Source: an uncultured Collinsella sp.
Lineage (GTDB): Bacteria > Actinomycetota > Coriobacteriia > Coriobacteriales > Coriobacteriaceae
Direction of reading: 5' to 3'
NCBI GenBank assembly: GCA_900541245.1
Contig: UQIS01000005.1
Coordinates: forward strand, 1 to 64,000
DNA length: 64,000 nt
Shown here: piece after piece, positions 8,403 through 17,556 of the stretch
Numbering within the stretch: the first letter of the stretch is position 1
Layout of the letters: every line of letters begins with the position of its first letter
Translations under genes and position numbers: made by a program
The notes under the pieces: generated by a model
What the model was told of the DNA's origin: nothing
Seen by the model: the letters and a program-made list of their open reading frames with translations, nothing else
Database searches by the model: none

Positions 8403-9761
8403 ATGGCAGCAACTGAGCAGCTGTTCAACGTTCGTGAGCGCAAGCGTTTTGAGCGCCACGACATCTGGGAGCGCATCGCCGAGAACGGCACGATTTCCGC
8501 CGCCGTCATGGTCTTCGCCGCCATCGCCGCCGTCATTTGCGCCAATACCGATGCCTACGAGGCCATCCATCACTTTTTGGAGACCCCGCTGTATGTGGGT
8601 CTGGGCAACCTTACGGCCGGTCTCACCGTCGAGCTATTCGTCAACGACTTCCTCATGGCGATTTTCTTTTTGCTGGTGGGCATTGAGCTCAAGTATGAGA
8701 TGACGGTCGGCGAGCTCAAAAACCCGCGCCAGGCCATGCTTCCCATGCTGGCGGCCGTGGGCGGCGTCGTCGTTCCCGCCTGCATCTACCTGATCTTTAA
8801 CCATGCCGGCGCACACAACGGCTGGGCCATTCCCATGGCAACCGATATTGCCTTTGCGCTGGGCGTGCTGTCGCTTTTGGGCAATCGCGTGCCCAACGGC
8901 GTGCGCGTGTTCTTCTCGACGCTCGCCATCGCCGACGACCTCATCTCCATCGCCGCCATCGCCATCTTCTACGGTCAGAGCCCCAATCCGTTTTGGTTGG
9001 GCGCCGCCGCGCTTGTGACCTGCGCGCTCGTGTGGCTCAACAAGACGCAGCATTACCGCCTTGCCCCGTATTCGGTACTGGGTCTGCTGCTGTGGTTCTG
9101 CATGTTCAAGAGCGGCGTACATGCCACGCTTGCTGGTGTCATCTTGGCCTTTACCATCCCGGCCAAGTGCGGCGTCAAGCTCGATAGCCTCACCGATTGG
9201 TTGGGCGAGTGCCTGCCGCTGCTCGACGACCGCTACGACGACGAGGCGCACATCTTGGGCCAGCATGACTTTACCGTTTCGACCACCAAGGTCGAGCGCG
9301 TCATGCACCGCGTGACTCCGCCGCTCATCCGCATGGAGCGTCTGATCTCCACGCCGGTCAACTTTGTGATTCTGCCGATCTTTGCGTTCGTGAACGCACA
9401 GGTTCGCCTAGTGGGCGTGGACATGAGCACGCTGCTCACCGACCCGGTGACGCTCGGCGTGTACTTTGGCATGCTGCTGGGCAAGCCGATCGGAATCTTT
9501 GGCATGACGTTTGCCCTGGTTAAGCTCAAGATTTCCGAGCTGCCGCGCAATGTCAACTGGCACATGATTGCCGGTGTGGGCATTCTGGGCGGCATCGGCT
9601 TTACCATGTCGATTCTCATCAGCGGCCTTGCCTTCCCGACGGCCCAGTTTGAGGTTCTGGCCGCCAAGGCCGCTATTCTCGCCGGCTCTGTCACTGCGGC
9701 CGTACTTGGCATGATCTACATGAGTGTGATCTGCAAGCATCCCGCGCCCAAGGACGAGTAA
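8403..9761 (+). CDS. nhaA: Na+/H+ antiporter NhaA
   Basis: Inner-membrane antiporter that exports sodium in exchange for protons and so sets cytoplasmic pH and sodium level. The 452-aa protein has about twelve membrane segments, the conserved FLLVGIELKYE, the ATDIAFALGVLSLLG element with the ion-binding Asp, and FSTLAIADDLISI, which contains the paired aspartates of the transport site. AAAGGAG precedes the ATG. It is longer than E. coli NhaA mainly through a cytoplasmic loop (residues about 265-305) containing a basic/acidic stretch. Single gene with its own terminator. Confidence 0.95.
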   Translation: MAATEQLFNVRERKRFERHDIWERIAENGTISAAVMVFAAIAAVICANTDAYEAIHHFLETPLYVGLGNLTAGLTVELFVNDFLMAIFFLLVGIELKYEMTVGELKNPRQAMLPMLAAVGGVVVPACIYLIFNHAGAHNGWAIPMATDIAFALGVLSLLGNRVPNGVRVFFSTLAIADDLISIAAIAIFYGQSPNPFWLGAAALVTCALVWLNKTQHYRLAPYSVLGLLLWFCMFKSGVHATLAGVILAFTIPAKCGVKLDSLTDWLGECLPLLDDRYDDEAHILGQHDFTVSTTKVERVMHRVTPPLIRMERLISTPVNFVILPIFAFVNAQVRLVGVDMSTLLTDPVTLGVYFGMLLGKPIGIFGMTFALVKLKISELPRNVNWHMIAGVGILGGIGFTMSILISGLAFPTAQFEVLAAKAAILAGSVTAAVLGMIYMSVICKHPAPKDE

Positions 9762-9854
9762 GAGCGCGAAAACCGGCTCCAGAACCGATTCGGGCGCGTT
9801 CAAAATGCGGATTCGGGTGGTGCTTGCCGCCTGCCAGACACGCCAGTGGTCAAA

Positions 9855-9895
9855 AAACGCCGTTTGTGAGTACTGTCACAAACGGCGTTTCATTT
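9855..9895 (+). terminator. Terminator after nhaA
   Basis: A 15-bp perfect stem (AAACGCCGTTTGTGA and its complement, 9876-9890) with a 6-nt loop and a short T-rich tail; the A-rich left flank means it could work in both directions. Confidence 0.85.
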
Positions 9896-10027
9896 TAGGT
9901 GCGGAAAATAATGAACAAAGTTATAAGAACTGTACGTTAATGAGTGACCATCGACTTCCAATTTGGCGCTAGCTGACGGTGATTGGGGAGTTTCAAGTCG
10001 AGTTTTGCCGATTTCGACCAAGAATAG

Positions 10028-10090
10028 CTGCTACTAAAAGGGTAACAGTACTCATATTTGCCCTTTTTTGGCCACAAGCCCTAAAACAAG
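10028..10090 (+). repeat. Dispersed repeat copy 1 (CTGCTAC...TTTTTTGGCCAC)
   Basis: About 48 bp shared with the copy at 24588-24635 (and in reverse at 24418-24464). It contains the shared core GTAACAGTACTCATATTTGC followed by a T6 run and GGCCAC; similarity continues weakly through GCCCTAA. The rest of the 9896-10080 gap holds nothing I recognise. Confidence 0.8.
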
Positions 10091-10136
10091 CCTCGCCAAG
10101 GTCGGGAAACGGGCCAAATCGCCGGCCTCGAGGCTT
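10088..10136 (-). terminator. Possible terminator of the small minus-strand gene
   Basis: AAGCCTCG (10088-10095) and CGAGGCTT (10129-10136) can pair across the end of the 84-aa gene, with TTGTTTTAG following on the minus strand. The loop is long, so this is tentative. Confidence 0.4.
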
Positions 10137-10389
10137 ATTCCACGGTGCCGTAGATGGCGCCCCAGCCGTGGGCGGCCAAGGCGGAGTTGAGCTGGTCGCA
10201 AAGTGACTGGCGGTCGTAATAGCCGGGCGGTAGCAGGTTGACGATTTCCATGAGATCGGGTGCCAGGTCCAAGATTTCGGCCTGTACGATCAGATCCAGA
10301 CGGTCGATGGCGTGGCGGTCGTAAAACAGTCCGCCGACCAGGCGCTGCAGGTCGCCGAATTCCTCGGCCTGGAACGATCCGTACTCCAT
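10135..10389 (-). CDS. Small acidic protein of unknown function
   Basis: An 84-aa, acidic, apparently soluble helical protein that I do not recognise. It begins MEYGSFQAEEFGDLQRLVGG and ends in WGAIYGTVE; there is no membrane segment, signal peptide or cysteine pair. A strong AAGGAGG lies just ahead of the ATG, which is the main evidence that it is real. It is divergent from the aminotransferase at 10539. Confidence 0.7.
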   Translation of the reverse strand: MEYGSFQAEEFGDLQRLVGGLFYDRHAIDRLDLIVQAEILDLAPDLMEIVNLLPPGYYDRQSLCDQLNSALAAHGWGAIYGTVE

Positions 10390-10538
10390 AGTGCCTCCTT
10401 GGGCGCTTCACGCCGGCATGCGTGGCGATTCGTAATTCATTGCGATGGACTTAATCTATCACGGCTTCATACCGTTGCGGCGGTGGCGGTCTATACTTAG
10501 ACGAACTGCAACGTACCGCTTCGCGAAAGGTCGCACCC

Positions 10539-11843
10539 ATGCAGACGATCTACCAGAAGATGGAAGCCACCGAACTCGATGCCGCCATCGAGGCGCTCAA
10601 AGCCGAGGTCGCCGAGGTCAAGGCCAAGGGCCTGGCGCTCGACATGGCCCGCGGCAAGCCGTCGCCCTCCCAGGTGGACATTTCTCGACCCATGCTCGAT
10701 ATCCTCAATGCCGATGCCGATCTGCACGACGGTAACGTCGACTGCTCCAACTACGGTTGCTTTGAGGGCATTCCCTCGGCACGCAAGCTGGCGGGGGAGT
10801 TCCTGGGTTGCCCCGCCGAGCAGACGCTCGTACTGGGTTCGTCGAGCCTTTTGATCGAGCACGATATCGCCGGCATGTTCTGGCGTTGCGGCTCGTGCGG
10901 CAGCGAGCCTTGGGAGGCTTACGAGGCCGCGCATGACGGCAAGAAGGTCAAGTTCCTGTGCCCGGTTCCCGGCTACGATCGCCACTTTGGCATCACCGCC
11001 GACTTGGGTATCGAGAATGTCCCCGTCGCGATGACCGACAACGGCCCCGACATGGACGAGGTCGAGCGCCTGGTTGCCGCCGACGACTCCATCAAGGGCA
11101 TCTGGTGCGTGCCCAAGTATTCCAACCCCACGGGCATCACCTTTAGCGAGGACACCGTGCGTCGCCTGGTTGAGATGCCCACGGCCGCACCCGATTTCCG
11201 CATCTTCTGGGACAACGCCTACTGCGTGCACGACCTGTACGACGAGACCGACGAGCTCGCAAACATCTTTGACCTCGCTCGCGCGGCGGGCACCGAGGAC
11301 CGCGTGGTGGCATTTGCCTCGACGTCCAAGATCACCTTCCCGGGCGCCGGTATCGGCTTTATCGGTGCGAGCCCCGCGGTCATCGCCGAGTTCTCCAAGC
11401 GCCTGAAGGCCGGCCTCATCAGCGCCGACAAGCTCAACCAGCTGCGTCACGTGCGCTTCCTTCCCACCATCGAGGCGGTCAAGGAGCACATGAAAAAGCA
11501 TGCCGAGTTCTTGCGCCCGCGCTTTGAGGCCGTCGAGCGCAAGCTCACCGAGGGCTTGGGCGACACGGGCTGCGCCACCTGGACGCACCCCCGCGGCGGC
11601 TACTTTGTAAGCTTCGATGGTCCCGAGGGCTCGGCTCAAAAGGTCGCCGCGCTTTGCGCCGACCTGGGCGTCAAGCTCACGCCGGCCGCTGCTACCTTTT
11701 TTTTTGGCAAGGACCCGCACGATACCAACATCCGCATCGCGCCGAGCTATCCCACGGTCGAGGACCTGGAGGCCGCGCTCGATGTGCTGGTGCTGGCCGT
11801 TAAGCTTGTCGCTGCCGAGCTCGCGCGTGCCGAGCGCGCCTAA
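10539..11843 (+). CDS. PLP-dependent aminotransferase, aspartate aminotransferase (class Ic-like)
   Basis: A 434-aa fold-type I aminotransferase, most like the group of bacterial aspartate aminotransferases that form their own subclass, which transfer amino groups between aspartate and 2-oxoglutarate. The PLP lysine is in ASTSKITFPGAGIGFIG (Lys264); SNYGCFEGIPSARKLAGEFL, VPKYSNPTGITF and FWDNAYCVHDLY are the substrate/PLP-binding elements, and RIAPSYPTVEDL holds the C-terminal arginine. The start at 10539 follows AAAGG. It sits between an unrelated small gene and a STAS gene, so context adds little. Confidence 0.88.
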   Translation: MQTIYQKMEATELDAAIEALKAEVAEVKAKGLALDMARGKPSPSQVDISRPMLDILNADADLHDGNVDCSNYGCFEGIPSARKLAGEFLGCPAEQTLVLGSSSLLIEHDIAGMFWRCGSCGSEPWEAYEAAHDGKKVKFLCPVPGYDRHFGITADLGIENVPVAMTDNGPDMDEVERLVAADDSIKGIWCVPKYSNPTGITFSEDTVRRLVEMPTAAPDFRIFWDNAYCVHDLYDETDELANIFDLARAAGTEDRVVAFASTSKITFPGAGIGFIGASPAVIAEFSKRLKAGLISADKLNQLRHVRFLPTIEAVKEHMKKHAEFLRPRFEAVERKLTEGLGDTGCATWTHPRGGYFVSFDGPEGSAQKVAALCADLGVKLTPAAATFFFGKDPHDTNIRIAPSYPTVEDLEAALDVLVLAVKLVAAELARAERA

Positions 11844-11894
11844 CGCGCGGCTTCCCGTACTATCCGCACCTTCGATACGTAAAGGAGCATATAC

Positions 11895-12209
11895 ATGGAT
11901 TTGGGTATTTCCACCAACCCCACGCCAGAGCTCTACACCATTAAGGTAACCGGCGAGATCGATATCTCTAACGCCGATAGCCTGCGCAATGCCATCGACC
12001 TGGCGCTCGAGCAGCCCACCGAGGCCGTTGAGCTCGATTTTGCCCAGGTGAGCTACATCGATTCGACGGGCATTGGCGTGCTCGTGGGCGCCGCGCACCA
12101 CGCGGTCGATCACGGCAAGCGCTTTAGCTGCACCAATGTGCAGCCCCCGGTGATGCGCGTGGTCCAGCTGTTGGGTGTCGACCAGGAGATTTCGATCACC
12201 GCTGCATAA
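11895..12209 (+). CDS. STAS-domain anti-sigma factor antagonist
   Basis: A 104-aa single STAS domain of the SpoIIAA/RsbV type. Such proteins bind an anti-sigma kinase and release a sigma factor; binding is switched off by serine phosphorylation. The phosphorylatable serine is in YIDSTGIGVLV (Ser57). AAAGGAG lies before the ATG. No cognate anti-sigma kinase or sigma factor gene is adjacent, so the partner is elsewhere. Confidence 0.88.
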   Translation: MDLGISTNPTPELYTIKVTGEIDISNADSLRNAIDLALEQPTEAVELDFAQVSYIDSTGIGVLVGAAHHAVDHGKRFSCTNVQPPVMRVVQLLGVDQEISITAA

Positions 12210-12252
12210 TCTTTGCCCCAAAAGGGCGTGCCGTTTGGCATATGTTTGTGAT

Positions 12253-12286
12253 GCGCTCGGACGTTTTGGCGTCCGGGCGCTATACT
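12253..12286 (+). promoter_or_regulatory. Hairpin followed by a -10-like TATACT ahead of tat
   Basis: GCGCTCGGACG (12253-12263) pairs with CGTCCGGGCGC (12270-12280) with one wobble pair. TATACT at 12281-12286 follows directly and could be the tat -10 element; a T tract is absent, so this is not a clear terminator of the STAS gene. Confidence 0.45.
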
Positions 12287-12361
12287 TGACCGAATGAATA
12301 GACGAGTTCCGGCCGAATGGCGCGGTGCGGGCTCGACTCACATCGAGCCTTGGAGGTATGT

Positions 12362-12949
12362 GTGTTTGGTATTGGAGAGGGTGAGCTCGCGATCATCGTG
12401 GTCTTCGGCTTTTTGCTGTTTGGCCCGGATAAGCTCCCACAGATGGGCCGTACGATCGGCCGTGCCATCCGTCAGTTCCGCGAGACGCAGGAAAAGATGA
12501 CGGCCGTTGTTCAGTCCGAGATTATCGATCCGGTGAGCGAGGCCGCGTCGGCCCCGGTCAAGCCCAAGAAGACTGCCGTCGATGACGATTCCGATGCAGA
12601 CGAGGATGCCGTCGAGACAGCTGCGCCTGCAAAGAAGGAGACCTTTGCCGAGCGCCGTGCCCGCCTTGCTGCCGAGAAGGCCGCAAGCGAGGGTGCTGCT
12701 GAGGGCGAAGGTGCTGCTGAGGAGGCCGAGGGCGCCGAGTCCACCGAGGCCGAGCCTGCCACTGCCACCGTCGAGCCCGAGCCTGCTGCAGAGCCCGAGT
12801 CCGAGCCCGAGCCGGCAGAGCCCACGACGGCTGACCTCTACGCCCGTCGTCCCCGCAAGCGCAAGGCCGTCGTCGACCAGCTCGCTCGCGAGCTCGAGGC
12901 CGAGGACGACGCCGCTGCCGCTGATGCCCCGAAGGGAGGCGATGAGTAA
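12362..12949 (+). CDS. tatB: Twin-arginine translocase subunit TatA/TatB
   Basis: Membrane subunit of the Tat pathway, which exports folded proteins. The GTG at 12362 sits 6 nt after GGAGG and gives a textbook N-terminus: FGIGEGELAIIVVFGFLLFG (membrane helix), the GPDKLPQMGR hinge, and an amphipathic helix. The remaining ~150 residues are a low-complexity Ala/Glu/Pro-rich acidic tail ending in a basic RRPRKRKAV patch and an acidic end, far longer than in typical TatA. At 195 aa it is TatB-like in length but, as the only TatA/B gene here, may do both jobs. It overlaps tatC by one base. Confidence 0.9.
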   Translation: MFGIGEGELAIIVVFGFLLFGPDKLPQMGRTIGRAIRQFRETQEKMTAVVQSEIIDPVSEAASAPVKPKKTAVDDDSDADEDAVETAAPAKKETFAERRARLAAEKAASEGAAEGEGAAEEAEGAESTEAEPATATVEPEPAAEPESEPEPAEPTTADLYARRPRKRKAVVDQLARELEAEDDAAAADAPKGGDE

Positions 12950-13740
12950 TGCCTATCGGACCTGCGCGTATGCCGCTCTTCGATCACCTGGGAGAGCTCC
13001 GTCGCCGCCTGACCATCGTGGTTGTGTCAGTCTTTGCCGCCGCCATCGTGCTGTATTTCGCCACGCCCGTGGTACTCGATATCCTGGAAGACCCCATCCG
13101 CTCCTTTGTGCCGGACGGTAAGTTTTACATCACCACCACGCTCGGCGGCTTTGGTCTGCGCTTTTCGCTGGCCATCAAGATGGCCGTTGTCATGTGCACG
13201 CCCATGATCATCTGGCAGATCTTGGCGTTTTTCCTGCCGGCACTGCGTCCCAACGAGCGCAAATGGGTCGTGCCCACGGTGCTCGCCTCGACGGTGCTGT
13301 TCTTCCTGGGCGCCATCTTCTGCTATTTCATCATCATCCCGGCGGGCTTTGAGTGGCTTATCGGCGAGACCTCGGCCGTCGCCACGGCGCTGCCCGACCT
13401 GGAGAACTACGTCAACATGGAGCTGCTCTTTATGATCGGCTTTGGCGTGGCGTTTGAGCTGCCGCTCATCATCTTCTACCTGTCCGTCTTCCACATCGTG
13501 TCCTACGCGGCCTTCCGCGGCGCCTGGCGCTACGTGTACGTGGGCCTGCTTGTGGGCTCGGCTGTGATTACGCCCGACGGCTCGCCCGTTACGCTGGGCC
13601 TCATGTATGGTGCCCTGCTCTCGCTCTACGAGATTTCGCTCGCCATTGCCCGCGTGGTCATTACCGCGCGCGAGGGCAAGGAGGGCTTGTTTGTGAGCCG
13701 TCTGGACCTGTTCTCGGACGATGAGGACGACGAGGAGTAA
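12949..13740 (+). CDS. tatC: Twin-arginine translocase subunit TatC
   Basis: Polytopic receptor for twin-arginine signal peptides. The 263-aa protein has six predicted membrane segments and the N-terminal signature MPLFDHLGELRRRL that contacts the signal peptide, plus FELPLIIFYLSVF and the VITPDGSPVTLGLM region near the end. The ATG overlaps the tatB stop (TAATG), indicating translational coupling. The C-terminus is acidic (DDEDDEE). hypA follows 6 nt later. Confidence 0.96.
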   Translation: MPIGPARMPLFDHLGELRRRLTIVVVSVFAAAIVLYFATPVVLDILEDPIRSFVPDGKFYITTTLGGFGLRFSLAIKMAVVMCTPMIIWQILAFFLPALRPNERKWVVPTVLASTVLFFLGAIFCYFIIIPAGFEWLIGETSAVATALPDLENYVNMELLFMIGFGVAFELPLIIFYLSVFHIVSYAAFRGAWRYVYVGLLVGSAVITPDGSPVTLGLMYGALLSLYEISLAIARVVITAREGKEGLFVSRLDLFSDDEDDEE

Positions 13741-13746
13741 ATCGGT

Positions 13747-14103
13747 ATGCACGAGGTTGGCATTGTCAACGGCATACTCGATACAGTGATTCGCGCGGCG
13801 CGTGGGGCGGGGGCCTCGCGCGCCGTTTTGGTAACGCTGCGTATCGGGGATATGACCGAAGTTGTGCGCGAGGCGCTCGACTTTGCGTGGGAGACATTTC
13901 GCGATGAGGACCCGCTCACGCGGGGCTGCGAGCTCGCGGTTGAGGAGATTCACCCACAAAGTGAATGCCTGGACTGCGGCGAGGTCTTCGACCACGATCG
14001 CTTCCACTGTCGCTGTCCCCAGTGTGGTGGTGCCAACGTGCGCCTACTGCACGGCCGCGAGCTCGATATCGCGAGTATCGAAATCGAAACCCCCGACGAT
14101 TAG
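13747..14103 (+). CDS. hypA: Hydrogenase nickel-insertion protein HypA
   Basis: Zinc/nickel metallochaperone that, with HypB, delivers nickel to [NiFe]-hydrogenase (or urease). The 118-aa protein begins MHEVGIV with the nickel ligand His2, and its zinc site is CLDC (Cys74, Cys77) with CPQC (Cys90, Cys93). It begins 6 nt after tatC, so it is probably in one transcript with tat and hypB. No hydrogenase structural gene or hypCDEF lies in the window. Confidence 0.93.
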   Translation: MHEVGIVNGILDTVIRAARGAGASRAVLVTLRIGDMTEVVREALDFAWETFRDEDPLTRGCELAVEEIHPQSECLDCGEVFDHDRFHCRCPQCGGANVRLLHGRELDIASIEIETPDD

Positions 14104-14158
14104 CCCGCTAGCCATCTGGTGATGGGGTATAAAGGGGCCAAAGTAAGGAGCGCTAAGT

Positions 14159-14842
14159 ATGGCTGAGAAAACGATTGATATCGCGTCGCCGATTCTGTCG
14201 CGCAACGAGCGCCTGGCAGATCAGCTGCGTCAGCGATTTAATGAGACAAACACCTATGTGATCAACGTCTTGTCGAGCCCCGGTTCGGGCAAGACCACCA
14301 CGATCCTGGGCACCAACGAGCGCCTGCGTGACAAGGCCGGCCTGCGCTGTGCCGTCATCGAGGGCGATATCGCCTCGGATGTCGACGCCATCACCATGAA
14401 GGAAGCCGGCATGCCCGCCATCCAGATCAACACGGGCGGCCTGTGCCACCTCGAGGGCAACATGATCATGGAGGCCGTTGACGCGTTCGACCAGGCCGTC
14501 GGTCTGGAGAACATCGACGTCATCTTTATCGAAAATGTGGGCAACCTAGTCTGCCCGGTCGACTTCGACCTGGGCGAGAACCTGTCCATCATGATCCTCT
14601 CGGTGCCCGAGGGCGACGATAAGCCCATCAAGTACCCGGGCATCTTCCAACACGCCGGCGCGCAGCTGCTCAACAAGGTCGACGTGGCTCCGGCTTTCGA
14701 TTTTGACATGGATAGGTATACTAAGACACTCGATGACCTCAATCCGCAGGCGCCGCGGTTTGCCGTGAGCGCGCGCAAGGGCGAGGGCATGGATGCCTGG
14801 TGCGATTGGCTCATCGGGCAGATCGAGCAAGCAAGGGCGTAA
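14159..14842 (+). CDS. hypB: Hydrogenase nickel-incorporation GTPase HypB
   Basis: SIMIBI-class GTPase that releases nickel to the hydrogenase large subunit. The 227-aa protein has the P-loop SSPGSGKTT (about residues 39-47), IEGDIASDVDA, GNLVCPVDFDLGE and the base-recognition LLNKVD. There is no His-rich nickel-storage stretch at the N-terminus. AAGGAG precedes the ATG. Downstream of hypA with a 55-bp gap. Confidence 0.94.
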   Translation: MAEKTIDIASPILSRNERLADQLRQRFNETNTYVINVLSSPGSGKTTTILGTNERLRDKAGLRCAVIEGDIASDVDAITMKEAGMPAIQINTGGLCHLEGNMIMEAVDAFDQAVGLENIDVIFIENVGNLVCPVDFDLGENLSIMILSVPEGDDKPIKYPGIFQHAGAQLLNKVDVAPAFDFDMDRYTKTLDDLNPQAPRFAVSARKGEGMDAWCDWLIGQIEQARA

Positions 14843-14896
14843 ATCGGCCGCCATACGGGCGGGCGTAGCCGCAGAGACACGAGATAGGAGCCTCTT

Positions 14897-17491
14897 TTGA
14901 AGCTCATCATCGCAGAGAAAAACGACGCCGCGCGTCAGATTGCCGAGCGTCTGTCCACGGGCAAACCCAAAAAGGACAAGGTGTACAACACCGCCATCTA
15001 CCGTTTTGAGTGGAAGGGCGAGGAGTGCGTGACCATCGGCCTTGCCGGTCACATCCTTGCGCCCGATTTTTGCGACAGCGTGCTGTTCGATAAAAAGCTG
15101 GGCTGGTATTCGGTTACCGAGGACGGCGAGATGCTGCCGGCCGACATGCCCGATGGCCTGGCACGCCCGCCCTACGACACCAAGCGCAAGCCGTTTCTTG
15201 CCGACGGCATCTCTATCAAGGGCTGGAAGCTCGAGAGTCTGCCGTATCTCACCTGGGCACCCGTCATTAAGCTGCCGGCCGAGAAGGAACTCATCCGCTC
15301 GCTTAAGAACCTCGCCAAAAAGTCCGACAGTGTCATCATCGCCACGGACTTCGATCGCGAGGGTGAGCTGATCGGTTCGGACGCCCTCAACAAGGTGCGC
15401 GAGGTGGCGCCCGACTTGCCGGTCGCCCGCGCCCAGTATTCTTCGTTTACCAAGGCCGAGATCACGCAGGCCTTCGATAACCTTGTCTCGCTCGACCAGA
15501 ACCTGGCCGACGCCGGCGAGAGCCGTCAGCACATCGACCTCATTTGGGGTGCGGTGCTCACGCGCTACCTGACGCTCGCCAAGTTTGGCGGCTTTGGCAA
15601 CGTGCGTTCCGCCGGCCGTGTGCAGACGCCGACGCTTGCCCTGGTGGTCGAGCGCGAACGCGAGCGCATGGCGTTTGTGCCCGAGGACTATTGGCAGATC
15701 CGCGGCATGGGCGCCGCACAGGGTGCTGCCGAGGACGATCGCTTTAAGATCGCGCACAAGACGGCGCGCTTTACCGACAAGGATGCTGCTGAGACGGCGT
15801 ACGGCCATGTTGACGGCGTCGCGACGGCAACCGTCGCCGCGGTGACCAAGCGCTCCCGCAAGCAGCAGCCGCCCACGCCGTTTGCGACCACCTCGCTGCA
15901 GGCCGCCGCCGCTGCTGAGGGCATCTCGCCTGCGCGTACCATGCGCATCGCCGAGTCCCTCTACATGGCGGGCCTTATCAGCTACCCGCGCGTCGACAAC
16001 ACCGTGTATCCCGCGACGCTCGATTTGGGCGCCGTGGTGAGTGACCTGGCAAAGATCAACCCGGCGCTGGCGCCCGTGTGCAAAAAGGTACTCGCTGGTC
16101 CCATGAAGCCCACGCGCGGCAAAGTCGAGACCACCGACCACCCGCCTATCTATCCCACGGGCGAGGGCGATCCGTCCACGCTCGACGGCGGCCAGCGCAA
16201 GCTCTACGACCTCATCGCCCGCCGCTTCCTGGCGACGCTCATGGGTCCCGCGACCATCGAGAACACCAAGCTCGAGCTCGATGTGAACGGTGAGCCGTTC
16301 GTGGCTTCGGGCGATGTGCTCGTGACCCCGGGTTTCCGCGAGGCCTACCCGTATGGCCTTAAACGCGACGAGCAGATGCCGCCGCTTGAGCAGGGCGATA
16401 CGGTCGACGTATTCGACATTAAGCTCGAGGCCAAGCAGACCGAGCCGCCCGCGCGCTACAGCCAGGGCAAGCTCGTGCAGGAGATGGAGAAGCGCGGCCT
16501 GGGCACCAAGTCCACGCGCGCGAGCATCATCGAGCGCCTGTACGCCGTGCGCTATCTCAAAAATGATCCCGTTGAGCCGAGCCAGCTGGGTATCGCCATC
16601 ATCGATGCGCTGTCGCAGTTTGCCCCGCGCATCACGAGCCCCGATATGACCAGCGAGCTCGACGGCGACATGACCCGTGTGGAGCGCGGCGAGGATACCG
16701 AAGAGCATGTCGTGATGCACTCGCGCGCGCTGCTGGCTGGCGTGCTCGACGAGCTGCTCAAGCACACGCAGGAGCTGGGCGACGCCATCAGCGACGCCGT
16801 CACGGCCGATGCGCGCGTGGGAGCTTGCCCCAAGTGCGGCAAGGACCTGGTTATGAAGACGAGCGCCAAGACCCGTGGCAGCTTCATTGGCTGCATGGGC
16901 TGGCCCGACTGCGATGTGACCTATCCGGTGCCGAGCGGCGTCAAGGTGAGTCCGCTCGAGGGCGAGGCGGCCGTGTGCCCCGAGTGCGGCGCGCCGCGCA
17001 TTAAATGCCAGCCGTTCCGTCAGAAGGCTTTCGAGATCTGCGTGAACCCCACGTGCCCCACCAACTACGAGCCCGACCTTAAGGTGGGCGAGTGCAAGGT
17101 GTGTGCCGAGGCCGGACGTCATGGCGACCTGATCGCGCACAAGAGTGAGAAGAGCGGCAAGCGCTTTATCCGCTGCACCAACTACGATGACTGCGGCGTG
17201 AGCTATCCTCTGCCGGCGCGCGGTAAGCTCGAGGCGACGGGTGAGACCTGCCCCGAGTGCGGCGCCCCCATCGTGGTGGTCAACACGGCGCGCGGCCCGT
17301 GGCGTATCTGCGTCAACATGGACTGCCCGACCAAGGAGAAGAAGCCCGCCCGCGGCCGCAAGACCACGACTAAGGCGAGCACGGCCAAGAAGACGACGGC
17401 GGCCAAGAAGACGACGGCTAAGAAAGCCACTGCCGCCAAGAAGACGACCGCGAAGAAGTCGACTGCCAAGAAAGTAGCCTCCGACAAGTAA
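14897..17491 (+). CDS. DNA topoisomerase, type IA (topoisomerase I/III-like)
   Basis: Relaxes negatively supercoiled DNA by single-strand passage. The 864-aa protein starts at TTG (14897) after TAGGAG. Order: Toprim domain with LIIAEKNDAARQIAERL and ATDFDREGELIG; central type IA domain with the active-site tyrosine in GLISYPRVDNT (Tyr363); three or four C-terminal Cys4 zinc ribbons (from CPKCGKDLVMK at about residue 644 on); then a lysine/alanine/threonine tail of repeated AKKTT units from about 820 to the end. The N-terminal half is closer to archaeal-type topoisomerase I and to TopB than to E. coli TopA, so I give no symbol. Confidence 0.9.
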   Translation: MKLIIAEKNDAARQIAERLSTGKPKKDKVYNTAIYRFEWKGEECVTIGLAGHILAPDFCDSVLFDKKLGWYSVTEDGEMLPADMPDGLARPPYDTKRKPFLADGISIKGWKLESLPYLTWAPVIKLPAEKELIRSLKNLAKKSDSVIIATDFDREGELIGSDALNKVREVAPDLPVARAQYSSFTKAEITQAFDNLVSLDQNLADAGESRQHIDLIWGAVLTRYLTLAKFGGFGNVRSAGRVQTPTLALVVERERERMAFVPEDYWQIRGMGAAQGAAEDDRFKIAHKTARFTDKDAAETAYGHVDGVATATVAAVTKRSRKQQPPTPFATTSLQAAAAAEGISPARTMRIAESLYMAGLISYPRVDNTVYPATLDLGAVVSDLAKINPALAPVCKKVLAGPMKPTRGKVETTDHPPIYPTGEGDPSTLDGGQRKLYDLIARRFLATLMGPATIENTKLELDVNGEPFVASGDVLVTPGFREAYPYGLKRDEQMPPLEQGDTVDVFDIKLEAKQTEPPARYSQGKLVQEMEKRGLGTKSTRASIIERLYAVRYLKNDPVEPSQLGIAIIDALSQFAPRITSPDMTSELDGDMTRVERGEDTEEHVVMHSRALLAGVLDELLKHTQELGDAISDAVTADARVGACPKCGKDLVMKTSAKTRGSFIGCMGWPDCDVTYPVPSGVKVSPLEGEAAVCPECGAPRIKCQPFRQKAFEICVNPTCPTNYEPDLKVGECKVCAEAGRHGDLIAHKSEKSGKRFIRCTNYDDCGVSYPLPARGKLEATGETCPECGAPIVVVNTARGPWRICVNMDCPTKEKKPARGRKTTTKASTAKKTTAAKKTTAKKATAAKKTTAKKSTAKKVASDK

Positions 17492-17513
17492 CGGCGCGGT
17501 CGAAACATTGCCT

Positions 17514-17554
17514 AAAAAACGAGCGAGGACCCCACGATCCTCGCTCGTTTTTTT
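17514..17554 (+). terminator. Terminator after the topoisomerase gene
   Basis: AACGAGCGAGGA pairs with TCCTCGCTCGTT, followed by a T7 run; A-run on the left means it can also end transcription from the minus strand. Confidence 0.93.
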
Positions 17555-17556
17555 GA

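Noticed and set aside
14546..17140. 864-codon open frame antisense to the topoisomerase gene
   Set aside because: Shadow of high-GC third positions; the plus-strand protein has Toprim, active tyrosine and zinc ribbons.
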